This document shows, in pieces, positions 41,999 through 50,646 of a stretch of DNA of 64,000 nucleotides (within the stretch, counting starts at the first letter, position 1; each line of letters begins with the position of its first letter). Source of the stretch: a virus. The notes below the pieces were generated by a model. The model did not search any database. It had not been told where the DNA came from and worked only from the letters and a program-made list of their open reading frames with translations. The position numbers and the translations under genes were made by a program. The DNA lies in the IMG/VR virus record IMGVR_UViG_3300037883_000122, positions 34,775 through 98,774 of that record, one strand, 5' to 3'.

Positions 41999-43396
41999 AT
42001 GCCGTTCGTAAAAGAAGAAACGCGGGCACTGGCCCGGATCGTGACCATCGACGAAATCAAGCCGATCAAGAAAGCCGACCGCCTCGAGATTGCTGTCGTG
42101 GGTGGTTGGGAATGTGTGGTCGCCAAAGACTTGTACAGGGTTGGTGATCTCGCTGTCTACTTCGAGATCGATGCAGCTGTTCCGCTTGATAGTCCGGTCT
42201 GGGGTGACTTCGATAAGAAGTACCTGCTGGTGAAGAAGGACATGGAAAACGGCGAGAAGGAATACGCCGTGATCAAGACACTCAAGCTGCGCTCAACGCT
42301 CTCGCAGGGTCTGCTTATGCAGATCAAGAACCTGGACTACCTGGGTAGCAAGATGGCGGCGCTTTCGCCCGACATGGATATCACGCGCGATCTCGACGTC
42401 ATGAAGTACGTGAATCCGGTCGAGTACAAGCAATACCTGCGTCGACTCGCTGAAGAGTCGGGTGCCAACGGTGGTCGCAACACCAACAGCTGGTGGTGGA
42501 AGCTGCGCATGCGTTTGATCAAGGGTATCCTGGTCGACGGTCTGCAAGACTTCCCGCGCGGTCACGTGAAGTCCGATGAAGAGCGTGTGCAGAACCTGAA
42601 CAAGGAATACGCACGGCTGGTGGAAGAAGGTGACGACTGGGAAGGTTCGGTCAAGCTCGATGGCGAGTCGGCGATGGCCTATCAGGATCTGGACAACGGC
42701 TCCATCGGTCTGGCTCAGCGCAACTTCTCGCTGCGTACGGAATCCGTGCCTTACACGCGCAAGGAATCGTTCCGCGTCTACCTGTCAGACTGGATGCGTT
42801 TCGTACCGCGTCGTCTGCGTGGTGGTGCCTGTCCGGTGCCGACCTGGAAGACCGAGTACGATCCGAAGTGTGTGCCGCTCGTGCGCTGGATGATCAACAA
42901 CGACATCCCCATCAAGCTGAAGGCGCTCAACAAAGCGCTGATGATGGACGTGTCGGTTGCCAAGGGTATCGGGTTGGAATTCGCCCATGGCAAGATCGTC
43001 GCAATCCAAGGCGAAATGGTTGGTCCGAGCTTTAACGGTGACGCAGAGGGTTTTCCGGTCAATCAGTTCTTTGTGTACCGCGCCTACGGCAATGGTACCT
43101 ACCGGTTCACGCCGGATGAAACCAAAGCGATTGCCAAGTACCTGGAGCTAACCTACATCCCGGTTGATCCGAAGCTCGAACGCGTGAAGTTGCCTGCGGA
43201 GATGAAGGAACTGCTGAAGTGGGCGGATGGTCCGACAGCACTCTGGGCGAACCCTGCCAAGGATGCGCCGGGCAAACTGCGCGAGGGTCTGGTGATGAAG
43301 AACCACGTCACCGGTCAGTCGTTTAAGGTCATCTCCAATAAGTGGCTGGAAAACCAGCCGCTGGAAGAAGACGAAGCCGAAGTCGAAACAACCTAA
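41999..43396 (+). CDS. RNA ligase (DRB0094/Rnl5-like)
   Basis: This 465-residue nucleotidyltransferase has an N-terminal OB-like domain (about 1-110; RLEIAVVGGWECVVAKDLY). Its ligase core has motif I KLDGESAMAY with adenylated Lys at 219, a motif III/IV-type strand IQGEMVGPS near 340, REGLVMK near 430 and motif V SFKVISNKWL near 443. This order matches the DRB0094-type RNA ligases with an N-terminal OB module. It would seal nicked or cleaved RNA, for example tRNAs cut by host anticodon nucleases, but no polynucleotide kinase is in the window. It starts 9 nt after the DUF488-like gene, so the two are co-transcribed. Confidence 0.75.
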   Translation: MPFVKEETRALARIVTIDEIKPIKKADRLEIAVVGGWECVVAKDLYRVGDLAVYFEIDAAVPLDSPVWGDFDKKYLLVKKDMENGEKEYAVIKTLKLRSTLSQGLLMQIKNLDYLGSKMAALSPDMDITRDLDVMKYVNPVEYKQYLRRLAEESGANGGRNTNSWWWKLRMRLIKGILVDGLQDFPRGHVKSDEERVQNLNKEYARLVEEGDDWEGSVKLDGESAMAYQDLDNGSIGLAQRNFSLRTESVPYTRKESFRVYLSDWMRFVPRRLRGGACPVPTWKTEYDPKCVPLVRWMINNDIPIKLKALNKALMMDVSVAKGIGLEFAHGKIVAIQGEMVGPSFNGDAEGFPVNQFFVYRAYGNGTYRFTPDETKAIAKYLELTYIPVDPKLERVKLPAEMKELLKWADGPTALWANPAKDAPGKLREGLVMKNHVTGQSFKVISNKWLENQPLEEDEAEVETT

Positions 43397-43413
43397 TACA
43401 ACTGGAGTCAATG

Positions 43414-43590
43414 ATGCGATTGAGCGTAGTGAGCGATGTAGTCAAGCTGTATCCCGGTTTGGCTGATACCAACGGAAGTAAGCGTTGGCTGGTGTTTCAC
43501 ATTGAGCTGCACAAGAAGTACCGGCTCGGCTGGGCCACCTTGACTGACATGCGCTTCATGGCTGAATGCATAATTGGCGCTGGGATGTAG
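43414..43590 (+). CDS. Small hypothetical protein
   Basis: This 58-residue basic protein (WLVFHIELHKKYRLGWATL) has no cysteine motif. ATG 43414 gives a 6-nt spacing to GGAG; the adjacent ATG 43411 is possible. It is the last gene of the ligase unit, ending before a double-sided TATG hairpin. Function unknown. Confidence 0.55.
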   Translation: MRLSVVSDVVKLYPGLADTNGSKRWLVFHIELHKKYRLGWATLTDMRFMAECIIGAGM

Positions 43591-43603
43591 TCGTTGAATC
43601 GAC

Positions 43604-43650
43604 GGCATAAGACGGGGACCTTCGGGTCCCCGTCTATGACGTTCTTTCTT
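43604..43650. terminator. Bidirectional UUCG hairpin with TATG boxes on both sides
   Basis: A 10-bp perfect stem GACGGGGACC (43611-43620) / GGTCCCCGTC (43625-43634) has a TTCG loop. TATGACGTTC plus a T-rich run follows, and leftward CATA (43606-43609) gives TATGCCGTC. It lies at the convergent junction of 43590 and 43669. It is one of the clearest examples. Confidence 0.85.
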
Positions 43651-43668
43651 TTTTGGCCTAAATCAGGC

Positions 43669-44586
43669 TTAGAACGTAACGGTCGCGGTGAGCGTGTCCG
43701 AACCGGTCAGACCGGAACGAACCAGATCAGCACCAGCAGCCGTGTCCAGCACGTTCTGGTTGTAGCTTGCGCCAGCAGCCTGAACGTCAGCCGCGATCTG
43801 GTCAACGAACGGAGCACGTTCGTACGGATTCGCGCCCGTGATGTTGATGCCGTTGAGCAGCATCTGGCAGAATGCGTCGACACCCAGACCGAACTGGGCG
43901 ATACCGGCGAATTCCACGTCGTAGGCCACGATTTCGCCACCGGCGTTCAGGTCGCGCTGACCCGTCACTTCGCCCGAGCTCTTCGGGAACATGTTCGTCA
44001 CCAACCAGGACTTGTTGATCTTGGTGTGGGTCGGATCGGGTTCCAGGAACGCGACGGTCATCGTGTAACGGTCCGGCAGCATGTCCGTCACGTTGTTGCC
44101 CGCGATCGTGTTGATCGAGGCGACCTTCGAGTTCGGGTCCATGATACAGTACTGAATCCAACCGCGCAGGAAGCGGTTGATCGGCATACCGTACTTTTCG
44201 TTCCAGCGGAACTGCGGCTGGGAACGGCTTTCCTTCACGTCCGTGAATTCTTCCTGGACTTGACCACCACCGCCGACGGGGTTGCCGTCGACCGTGTCCA
44301 CCGTGAGGGTGGATTGCAGGCCGGTGATCGAGAGCGGGTGCAGCTCGACCAAGGCGCGCAGCGTACCGACCCAGTAATCCGGGTTCGGCAGATCCGAGAA
44401 AGCGGTCGGTGCTTCGACCAGCAGCGCGATCAGGTTGCGGCGAACGTACGCTTGGTTACCGACCCATTCGGTCAGGTCCGGTGCGTAACCCATCTGACCC
44501 GAGAACTGCAAGTCAGCGATGGGAATGTTCACGCCTTGCCCGAACGCATAGCCATCGGGCATCAGCGTTTGTGCGATACGGCTCAT
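43669..44586 (-). CDS. Tail tube protein (phiKZ gp30-like)
   Basis: This 305-residue protein follows the sheath gene on the same strand, the phiKZ gp29-gp30 order. Beta-rich segments such as YTMTVAFLEPDPTHTK and GGEIVAYDVEFAGIAQFG suit a tube monomer that stacks in hexamers inside the contractile sheath. ATG 44586 has CAGGAG upstream. There are very few Cys residues and no signal peptide. The assignment rests on order, length (about 300) and beta character, not on alignment. Confidence 0.7.
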   Translation of the reverse strand: MSRIAQTLMPDGYAFGQGVNIPIADLQFSGQMGYAPDLTEWVGNQAYVRRNLIALLVEAPTAFSDLPNPDYWVGTLRALVELHPLSITGLQSTLTVDTVDGNPVGGGGQVQEEFTDVKESRSQPQFRWNEKYGMPINRFLRGWIQYCIMDPNSKVASINTIAGNNVTDMLPDRYTMTVAFLEPDPTHTKINKSWLVTNMFPKSSGEVTGQRDLNAGGEIVAYDVEFAGIAQFGLGVDAFCQMLLNGINITGANPYERAPFVDQIAADVQAAGASYNQNVLDTAAGADLVRSGLTGSDTLTATVTF

Positions 44587-44632
44587 GTAAAACTCCTGTT
44601 CTTAAAGGCTAACAGCTGAATGGATTGTGACT

Positions 44633-44666
44633 GCGCAGGAGGTGTGAGCCCCCTGCGCCTTATGCC
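44633..44666. terminator. Hairpin between sheath and tube genes, TATG on the unexpected side
   Basis: GCGCAGG (44633-44639) pairs with CCTGCGC (44652-44658), with an extended GG/CC beyond one mismatch. TATGCCGTT lies on the + side (44661), although both flanking genes run leftward; the leftward 3' side has no TATG. It is the one clear exception to the directional rule. Confidence 0.65.
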
Positions 44667-44667
44667 G

Positions 44668-46806
44668 TTAGGCCGCCACTTGCTGACCCGGCGTGGTGGT
44701 GAGATCCGTCGCGCGGTTAGCCTGGATGATGAGCGTCTGCACCGTCGGCATGTTGTTCGCGTAGATCTGCAGCATCAGCGTCCAGCTGTAGCCACGGGCC
44801 TGGTCCGCATCCGTGTAGTACGTCTTCGGGATGATGGTGAACCGGCTGTCGAAACGCTGGTTGGTCTGGTTAATCGCTTCCTTGTTCACGCGGTCGACCA
44901 GCTGGCTCTGGGTGAGCTTGCTGTTACCCGAGAACTTCTTGCGGATGCGTTCGCCGACCTTTTCCAACTCCACACAACCCATGGCTGTGAAGAAGCTGGT
45001 GAGCACCGACGTGTCGTTGTTGTACACCGTCTTGAACGCCGGGAAGTAGTACGAACGACGACCGTACGCTTCCACCCAGACGAGGCCGTTGTCCCAGTCC
45101 TGGTTGCGAACCGTAGCAGGCGTGAACACAACGTTGATGTCGGTCATCAGCGTCACTTGGTTCAGCGGGTCTTGGTCGAACGAATTCGCCGACTTCCACA
45201 CACCGTCACCCGAACCCATGTAAGCCGCGGCCTTCGCTGCGAACTCGATGGTCATCGGCAGACGCTGGTTGTACGTGCTCGAGATGAGCGTACCCGAACG
45301 ACCGATGATCATGCCGCGCATCGTAGCCGTACCGAAGTAGTCCGACTCCGGATACATCTGCAAGCGCGTACGCAGTGCGATCGCCAGTGCCGACTCTTGT
45401 GCTGCCGTGAGCGGCGTGATGGCGTTGGCCACCGTATCGTGCGTGGCGAGCACGACGAACGTGTCCTTGCGCACCGAGATGAACTGGCACAGATCGTACT
45501 TCGTCTGCAACGGGAAGCCCGTGTCGTACATGATCGACTCGGGATACGTCGCCATGTCCTGCAGATACGAGTTCGGATCGGCGTAGCCAGCCACTGCAGC
45601 CGACACCAGCGTCGCGAACGACAGGTCGCTCATCGTACCGTCGCCACCGCCCGATGCGTACACCGTGGTGTTCTCGGTGAAGCGCGTTGCGTTACCAGCG
45701 GACGTGATCACCTGGAAGGTGTGGTACGGCACGTTCTGCGAGCTCACGCCCGACAGGAAGTTGAACAGCCACTGTTCGTTGGCAGCGCCCGTGAAGTCAC
45801 TGAACGAATCTGCGTGCGGGAATTCCGCCGCGTAGAACTGTTGCAACAGCGTGGCGATGTTCGCGTCGTAGACACGCAGCACACCAAACGGACCCCAGGT
45901 CGGCGGGTTGCCGCCTTGTGGGTTCAGGTTCTGGTAAGCCTGGATCAGACGGTCGCCGATGTACAGCTGTTGCGTCGTGTTCTTGTCGATGGTCTTCGGC
46001 TTGAACGTCAGGTCGTAGTACTGCGAACCGTCGTTGCCTGCGACCACTGCTGCCGTGCCGCTGTCCGAAGGCTTCTGCGCGAACGCGAAGCGGAACGGAT
46101 AGACACCTTCGTCCGTGATGTACGAGTCGTTGATCGGCGTGCTCGAAGCCGACGTCGGAGCCCACATACGGAAGCCGTTCCAGTTGCCTGCTGCGCCGAC
46201 GTGCGACACTTGCAGGTCCATGATCGGGTAACGCGTCGATTGGCCACCTTGCCCGTCGGTGAGATCACCCACGACTTGCGTACCAGCGCCGACCAACGAG
46301 TTGCCGTCTTCATCCGGCTGGATGTACTGCGTGACCCACTTGACTTGGAAGCCAGCGAGGGTTGCACCCTGGCCAGTTACCGGCACGGGGTCGCCGTTCG
46401 TGTCGAGCTTGATCGAGCCGTCGGCATTACGAACGTAGTCCGTAACTTGCGTGCCCAGCACGTCCAGATACACGCGCAGGTTTGCACGCGGCGCGGCATC
46501 CGCCGGGATCACGCGCTCCACCATGTACTGGTTCGCGGCCGGGTTCAGCGCGTTGACCACCAGAGCCGTCTGGTGGTTGAAGTACGGCTTGAGCGGATCG
46601 AACGTGTCAGCGCCGAACATTTGCGTCGCCGAATCACCTACGACCAGTTGCGGCTGGTTCGGGCCAGGGCCAGTCTGTGCGTACAGATAGACCTTCGCCA
46701 GGTGAGTCGGAAGGGATTCCGGAGTCGGAACCAACGCTCGGGTGCTGTTATCTTGCACACCGAGGAAGTTCGTCATCGGAGCGGCGTTGATAATTGCATT
46801 CGCCAT
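44668..46806 (-). CDS. Contractile tail sheath protein (phiKZ gp29-like)
   Basis: This 712-residue protein is close to the roughly 700 residues of phiKZ gp29. It forms the contractile sheath around the tail tube. The sequence is beta-rich with scattered sheath-like segments, including VYLDVLGTQVTDYVRN, LAKVYLYAQTGPG and the C-terminal TYYTDADQARGYSWTLMLQIY. AAGGAATC precedes ATG 46806. Tail tube follows and terminase lies nearby, the phiKZ gp25-gp30 block. Identification is by order, size and composition. Confidence 0.75.
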   Translation of the reverse strand: MANAIINAAPMTNFLGVQDNSTRALVPTPESLPTHLAKVYLYAQTGPGPNQPQLVVGDSATQMFGADTFDPLKPYFNHQTALVVNALNPAANQYMVERVIPADAAPRANLRVYLDVLGTQVTDYVRNADGSIKLDTNGDPVPVTGQGATLAGFQVKWVTQYIQPDEDGNSLVGAGTQVVGDLTDGQGGQSTRYPIMDLQVSHVGAAGNWNGFRMWAPTSASSTPINDSYITDEGVYPFRFAFAQKPSDSGTAAVVAGNDGSQYYDLTFKPKTIDKNTTQQLYIGDRLIQAYQNLNPQGGNPPTWGPFGVLRVYDANIATLLQQFYAAEFPHADSFSDFTGAANEQWLFNFLSGVSSQNVPYHTFQVITSAGNATRFTENTTVYASGGGDGTMSDLSFATLVSAAVAGYADPNSYLQDMATYPESIMYDTGFPLQTKYDLCQFISVRKDTFVVLATHDTVANAITPLTAAQESALAIALRTRLQMYPESDYFGTATMRGMIIGRSGTLISSTYNQRLPMTIEFAAKAAAYMGSGDGVWKSANSFDQDPLNQVTLMTDINVVFTPATVRNQDWDNGLVWVEAYGRRSYYFPAFKTVYNNDTSVLTSFFTAMGCVELEKVGERIRKKFSGNSKLTQSQLVDRVNKEAINQTNQRFDSRFTIIPKTYYTDADQARGYSWTLMLQIYANNMPTVQTLIIQANRATDLTTTPGQQVAA

Positions 46807-47102
46807 TTCGCGATTCCTTAGTTGAATGGTATGGTTTCGAAGACGATGCTAAACATCCTGGCGTCCTCTGGTGAGGCTGACCCTATCCCTCCATTCAGTT
46901 GGTCAAAACACCAGCCTGCAGGAAAATGTCAGTCATAAGTATTTAAAATTTATTGCGCCGAGGGTTGCTACGCGAGGTCAACAAGAGCGCTGAGAAACAG
47001 CATGTAGCTGCTCGAGTAAAAATCGCCATAGGATGGCGGTAAGTTTTCACACGAATCACACACAATCTTCCGGTCTTAGGACCCAACTACCTGGGATGAA
47101 CC
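46807..47102. promoter_or_regulatory. Divergent promoter region of the tail cluster
   Basis: This 296-nt gene-free region lies between the leftward sheath unit and the rightward structural unit. It contains an AT-rich stretch (GTCATAAGTATTTAAAATTTATT, around 46925-46950) and a perfect CGCCAT/ATGGCG palindrome near 47022-47036. No TATATTAC box is present, consistent with late rather than early expression. Confidence 0.35.
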
Positions 47103-48035
47103 ATGAGTATTTTCCGTTCGGCCTACGATACCAAGGCCTGCGAGGGCTTTGCAGTCGACAAGCTTCTCAGTGAAATCAAGAAGTCGATGACCTTGGGCTG
47201 GCTGAGCCCGGTGCCGGATACGTCGATTTTGCGCATCGACGGCAGCGATACGCTCTCTTCGAGCATCCCGTCGTTCATGCATCCGATCGTGATCGAGACC
47301 CAGTACGAAGGCGGTCAATCATCCTTCATACAGCTCGCGATCGACGCACGTCCCTACGGTAAGTGGGACCAACACCAACGTCAGTTCGCAGTGCGTAATG
47401 GCATCGAGTACGACCTGCTGGTGTTCCGGGCGAAGCTCAATTCGATCTGGATCAGTCATCCGGCTCAGATCCTGCGTGATGTTTCGCCGCTGCCGATGAG
47501 CGTGTTCTGCTCGTGGATCAGCGAGAACGTAGCACGTCGGTTTGCGCTCGATCCGGCTGAACAGATGAAGCTGGCGATCCTGTCGGGCTTGCTGTATCAG
47601 TCGAACTTCACCGACATGCAGGACCTGGTCGAGCGCGACAAGCTGCGCATGGTCCAGTCGATCGTGAAGGCAACGCGTGCCAATGCACAAGACGTGCTCG
47701 ATGTGCTGGATCAGTTCACGGCACCGTTGTCCGGCATCAAGGAGTTCTGCACACGCGCTCAGGAAGTCACGGGCTCAGTGCGTTTGAATGACCTGAACGT
47801 CGGCGTGCTGATCGGCATTCTCGGCAAGACGTGGTACAGCGCCAGCGCGGCTGAGCTGCTCTTCGTGGCGCTGGAACATCCGCCGACCTGGCTCGCGATC
47901 ATGATGGCAGCTGCCCAGGAGCGGACTTTCAAGAACTCGCAAATCACGAAGATCGCTGAGCGTCAATCCACGGCTGCCAACAAGCAATTCGCGACGGCCC
48001 TGGTGAACCTGGTCAATGTGACGTCGGGCAAGTAA
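47103..48035 (+). CDS. Conserved structural protein (phiKZ gp28 position)
   Basis: This 310-residue, mostly helical protein has no membrane span. ATG 47103 follows GGGATGA. There are several regular helices (DVLDVLDQFTAPLSGIKEFC; NVGVLIGILGKTWYSASAAE). It is first in the rightward trio that precedes the terminase gene in reverse orientation, as in phiKZ gp28-gp26. It is probably a head, neck or tail assembly factor. No motif is recognised. Confidence 0.6.
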   Translation: MSIFRSAYDTKACEGFAVDKLLSEIKKSMTLGWLSPVPDTSILRIDGSDTLSSSIPSFMHPIVIETQYEGGQSSFIQLAIDARPYGKWDQHQRQFAVRNGIEYDLLVFRAKLNSIWISHPAQILRDVSPLPMSVFCSWISENVARRFALDPAEQMKLAILSGLLYQSNFTDMQDLVERDKLRMVQSIVKATRANAQDVLDVLDQFTAPLSGIKEFCTRAQEVTGSVRLNDLNVGVLIGILGKTWYSASAAELLFVALEHPPTWLAIMMAAAQERTFKNSQITKIAERQSTAANKQFATALVNLVNVTSGK

Positions 48036-48042
48036 GAACTAT

Positions 48043-48058
48043 CGCCCCACACGGGGCG
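48043..48058 (+). terminator. Short GC hairpin between structural genes
   Basis: CGCCCC (48043-48048) pairs with GGGGCG (48053-48058) around ACAC. It has no U-tract or TATG, and the next gene starts 18 nt later, so processing or partial attenuation is more likely than full termination. Confidence 0.35.
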
Positions 48059-48075
48059 AGCCACCTGAGGCAGAT

Positions 48076-50646
48076 ATGGCTTACGATTTTCTCGAAGCTT
48101 ATGCCCTGTCAAACATCTGGTGCGCTCCCTACCAAGACCGACAAGCGATCCTAGAACTGGCTCGCATGACGCCTGCGGGGGGAGCGTTCAACTACTTCAA
48201 GGTTCAAAACAACACGGTCAATCTGCCGCTGACGAAGACACGCATGCATGTGTATTCGATCGGTCAGGTTGATCCGCTGCTGTTGGGGATCGTACCGAAG
48301 TGGACCTGGAACACGTTTGCAGACGCATGCAACAAGAAGAACTTCATTTGTGACCTGTATGCGAATAGCGGCTTGCAAATGCCGCGCACGCAAAGCTGGT
48401 ACATGGTCACGGAGAATCACAACCTGATCGTGGCAGTGCCGCAGTTGTCACGGATCAACATCAACCTCGACACCGATCCGCTGTTCTTGCGGGTGTACAG
48501 CAATGCGTACTACCGCTCGGAAGCAGCGACGACCAATAGTTCGATCGTGTACGTCGAGGGTCGCACGCCGCTGAACTCGGACCAGATCATCGCCTTGCAG
48601 CAGGACCTGATTAACTACCAGGCCAAGCCGGGCGTAGCCTACGCTTTTGTGAATGGCTACAAGGTGAGCCAGATCGATCCCTACACGGTCAACGTGGGGG
48701 ACGTGGTCGAGTTCGTCTACGATGCGTCAATCTACAAGGTCGTCGACTTCAAGATGACGGACCTGCGTTCGTTCACCTCGATCCTGGACACCAAGGCGAA
48801 GTACCTGCTGCACTATGCGGGTAATGTGAACGAGATCGATTACGAGGATGACATCGATGTCTTCGTGATGAATCCGACGGGTACGGGTCGCTGGACGGGC
48901 GTGTACTATCACCGCAATGCGGGCGACAGTCTGCGCAATGTGACGCACAAGGACTACTCGGTGGTTCCGGCGTACATCAATGCGTTCTGCCAGGATCAAG
49001 GCTGGGACCCGATGGCGTGCTCGTTGCGCCTGCACATCCGCAATGGTGGCTGGGAGCGCAGTCTGGTGTTCGAGAACAATCGGATTCACGAGCTGTACAA
49101 GCTCTCGGATGCGAACATTCTCGGTGCGATGCTGGGAGTGAATTCGAACCTGTCGAACTTCCGGGCCGACACGCTCGAGAACGCAGCCTACACGGCGATC
49201 ATGGGTGCGCAAGTGCCGGTGCTCGATAAGGCCACGGTAGAAAGCGCGCTGGGTTACAACGCGATCAGCAAGGTGTTGGGCGATACGCCTGCGCCGACGT
49301 TCATGTCGTCGAACCAGCTGGTGGCCAATACCCCGTACGGGCTGCAAGCAAAGTCCACCGGTTACGAGTACGATGCCAATGGCTATCTGCTCGGCTACGC
49401 GTCGCACCAGGTTGGCTCAACCTACGTCTGCTCCCAAACCGGTGCGACGATGGTGGAGATGATCTCGGGCATTGCGAACAACACGCTCGATGAAGTGTAC
49501 GGCGCGAAGGTGACGACGCTGGACCCGGCAGTAGATTACCGCATGTACGTCTGCCCGATCGTGAATGGTCAACCCACGAACGTCTGGTCGGATGTGACGG
49601 GGAGCGCTCAGTACGCGGTACAGAACAACGTACTGACGTGGCTGATCGATCGCACCCAGTTCTACACGTTAGTGCGCGGTGACCGTTACTTCCTGGGCTA
49701 TTCCCTGGATTTGACGACCACTGATGGGTTGCTGGAGTTCAGTCTCTCGCATCTGCAAACGCGCAATGGCGTGACGTCGAACTGGATCATGCAAGTCCCG
49801 ATGGGCGAGCTCGATCTGTGGCTGAACAACAAGTCGCTGGTGGAAGGGGTCGATTACTTCGTCAACTTCCCGCAGGTGATGATCGTCAACAAGGCGTTCC
49901 TGAACGCGGGCTCACCGACGCAACACGTGGTGATTCGCTTCACGGGGTTCTGCAACAGTGACCTCAGCCGGACACCGCAGGATGACAAGGGTTTCGTGCA
50001 GTGGGGGACTCTTTCGAACAATAACCGGTTCGACATCCGGGACGACAAGGTGCTGCGTATTCAGGTGAATGGTAAAACCCTTCCCCGAAGCGCCCTAACG
50101 TTCCAGGAAGGCACGGCGGGAGTGAGTGTACCCAATGCCCTGAACGGCACGCCCTACCTCGTACGCGACATCGTAGTGCCTTTGCGAGGCCTTACTGCGA
50201 CTGACACGTACACGTTGCGCGCAGCGTCGATCGTAATCGACAATGCCGTAGCGGCGTACATGACGCAGTACTTCGACATGCCAGGCAATGACGGGGATGA
50301 TCAGATCGAGCAGTTGTATCAGATCTTCAGTCCGTTTTGCTGCAAGATGATCTACGACTTGAATGCTGGGACGTTGGACGATCCGCGGATGTATCAGCAG
50401 TACAACGACACGGTCGTGCGTTCGCTGTGTGCGCCGTACGAGTACTTGCTGAAGGTGGACCCGTCGCAACCTGCGTGTGCTGTCGACCCGAACTTCGTCG
50501 TCATCCAGCCGCATAACCTGAACACGGTGATCCCGATGTCGATCTACCATTACCGGTTCTTGCAGCGTGCGGTCAACCTTTATTTGAACGGCCTGGTGAA
50601 TCTCTCCGGAGCCGTGTCGATTGAAACTTACACGGGTGGAACCTGA
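48076..50646 (+). CDS. Large virion structural protein (phiKZ gp27 position)
   Basis: This 856-residue protein is rich in Asn, Thr, Tyr and Val, typical of beta-rich tail or neck proteins. GAGG lies before ATG 48076. It has no enzyme motif, signal peptide or membrane span. The next gene starts inside its stop codon (TGATG), implying coupled translation and perhaps a stoichiometric complex. Position between gp28- and gp26-like genes supports a virion role. Confidence 0.65.
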   Translation: MAYDFLEAYALSNIWCAPYQDRQAILELARMTPAGGAFNYFKVQNNTVNLPLTKTRMHVYSIGQVDPLLLGIVPKWTWNTFADACNKKNFICDLYANSGLQMPRTQSWYMVTENHNLIVAVPQLSRININLDTDPLFLRVYSNAYYRSEAATTNSSIVYVEGRTPLNSDQIIALQQDLINYQAKPGVAYAFVNGYKVSQIDPYTVNVGDVVEFVYDASIYKVVDFKMTDLRSFTSILDTKAKYLLHYAGNVNEIDYEDDIDVFVMNPTGTGRWTGVYYHRNAGDSLRNVTHKDYSVVPAYINAFCQDQGWDPMACSLRLHIRNGGWERSLVFENNRIHELYKLSDANILGAMLGVNSNLSNFRADTLENAAYTAIMGAQVPVLDKATVESALGYNAISKVLGDTPAPTFMSSNQLVANTPYGLQAKSTGYEYDANGYLLGYASHQVGSTYVCSQTGATMVEMISGIANNTLDEVYGAKVTTLDPAVDYRMYVCPIVNGQPTNVWSDVTGSAQYAVQNNVLTWLIDRTQFYTLVRGDRYFLGYSLDLTTTDGLLEFSLSHLQTRNGVTSNWIMQVPMGELDLWLNNKSLVEGVDYFVNFPQVMIVNKAFLNAGSPTQHVVIRFTGFCNSDLSRTPQDDKGFVQWGTLSNNNRFDIRDDKVLRIQVNGKTLPRSALTFQEGTAGVSVPNALNGTPYLVRDIVVPLRGLTATDTYTLRAASIVIDNAVAAYMTQYFDMPGNDGDDQIEQLYQIFSPFCCKMIYDLNAGTLDDPRMYQQYNDTVVRSLCAPYEYLLKVDPSQPACAVDPNFVVIQPHNLNTVIPMSIYHYRFLQRAVNLYLNGLVNLSGAVSIETYTGGT

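Noticed and set aside
44620-46821. 733-residue open frame opposite the tail sheath gene
   Set aside because: Arg/His/Val-rich translation with no fold pattern; it is the antisense reflection of strong third-position G/C bias in the real leftward gene.
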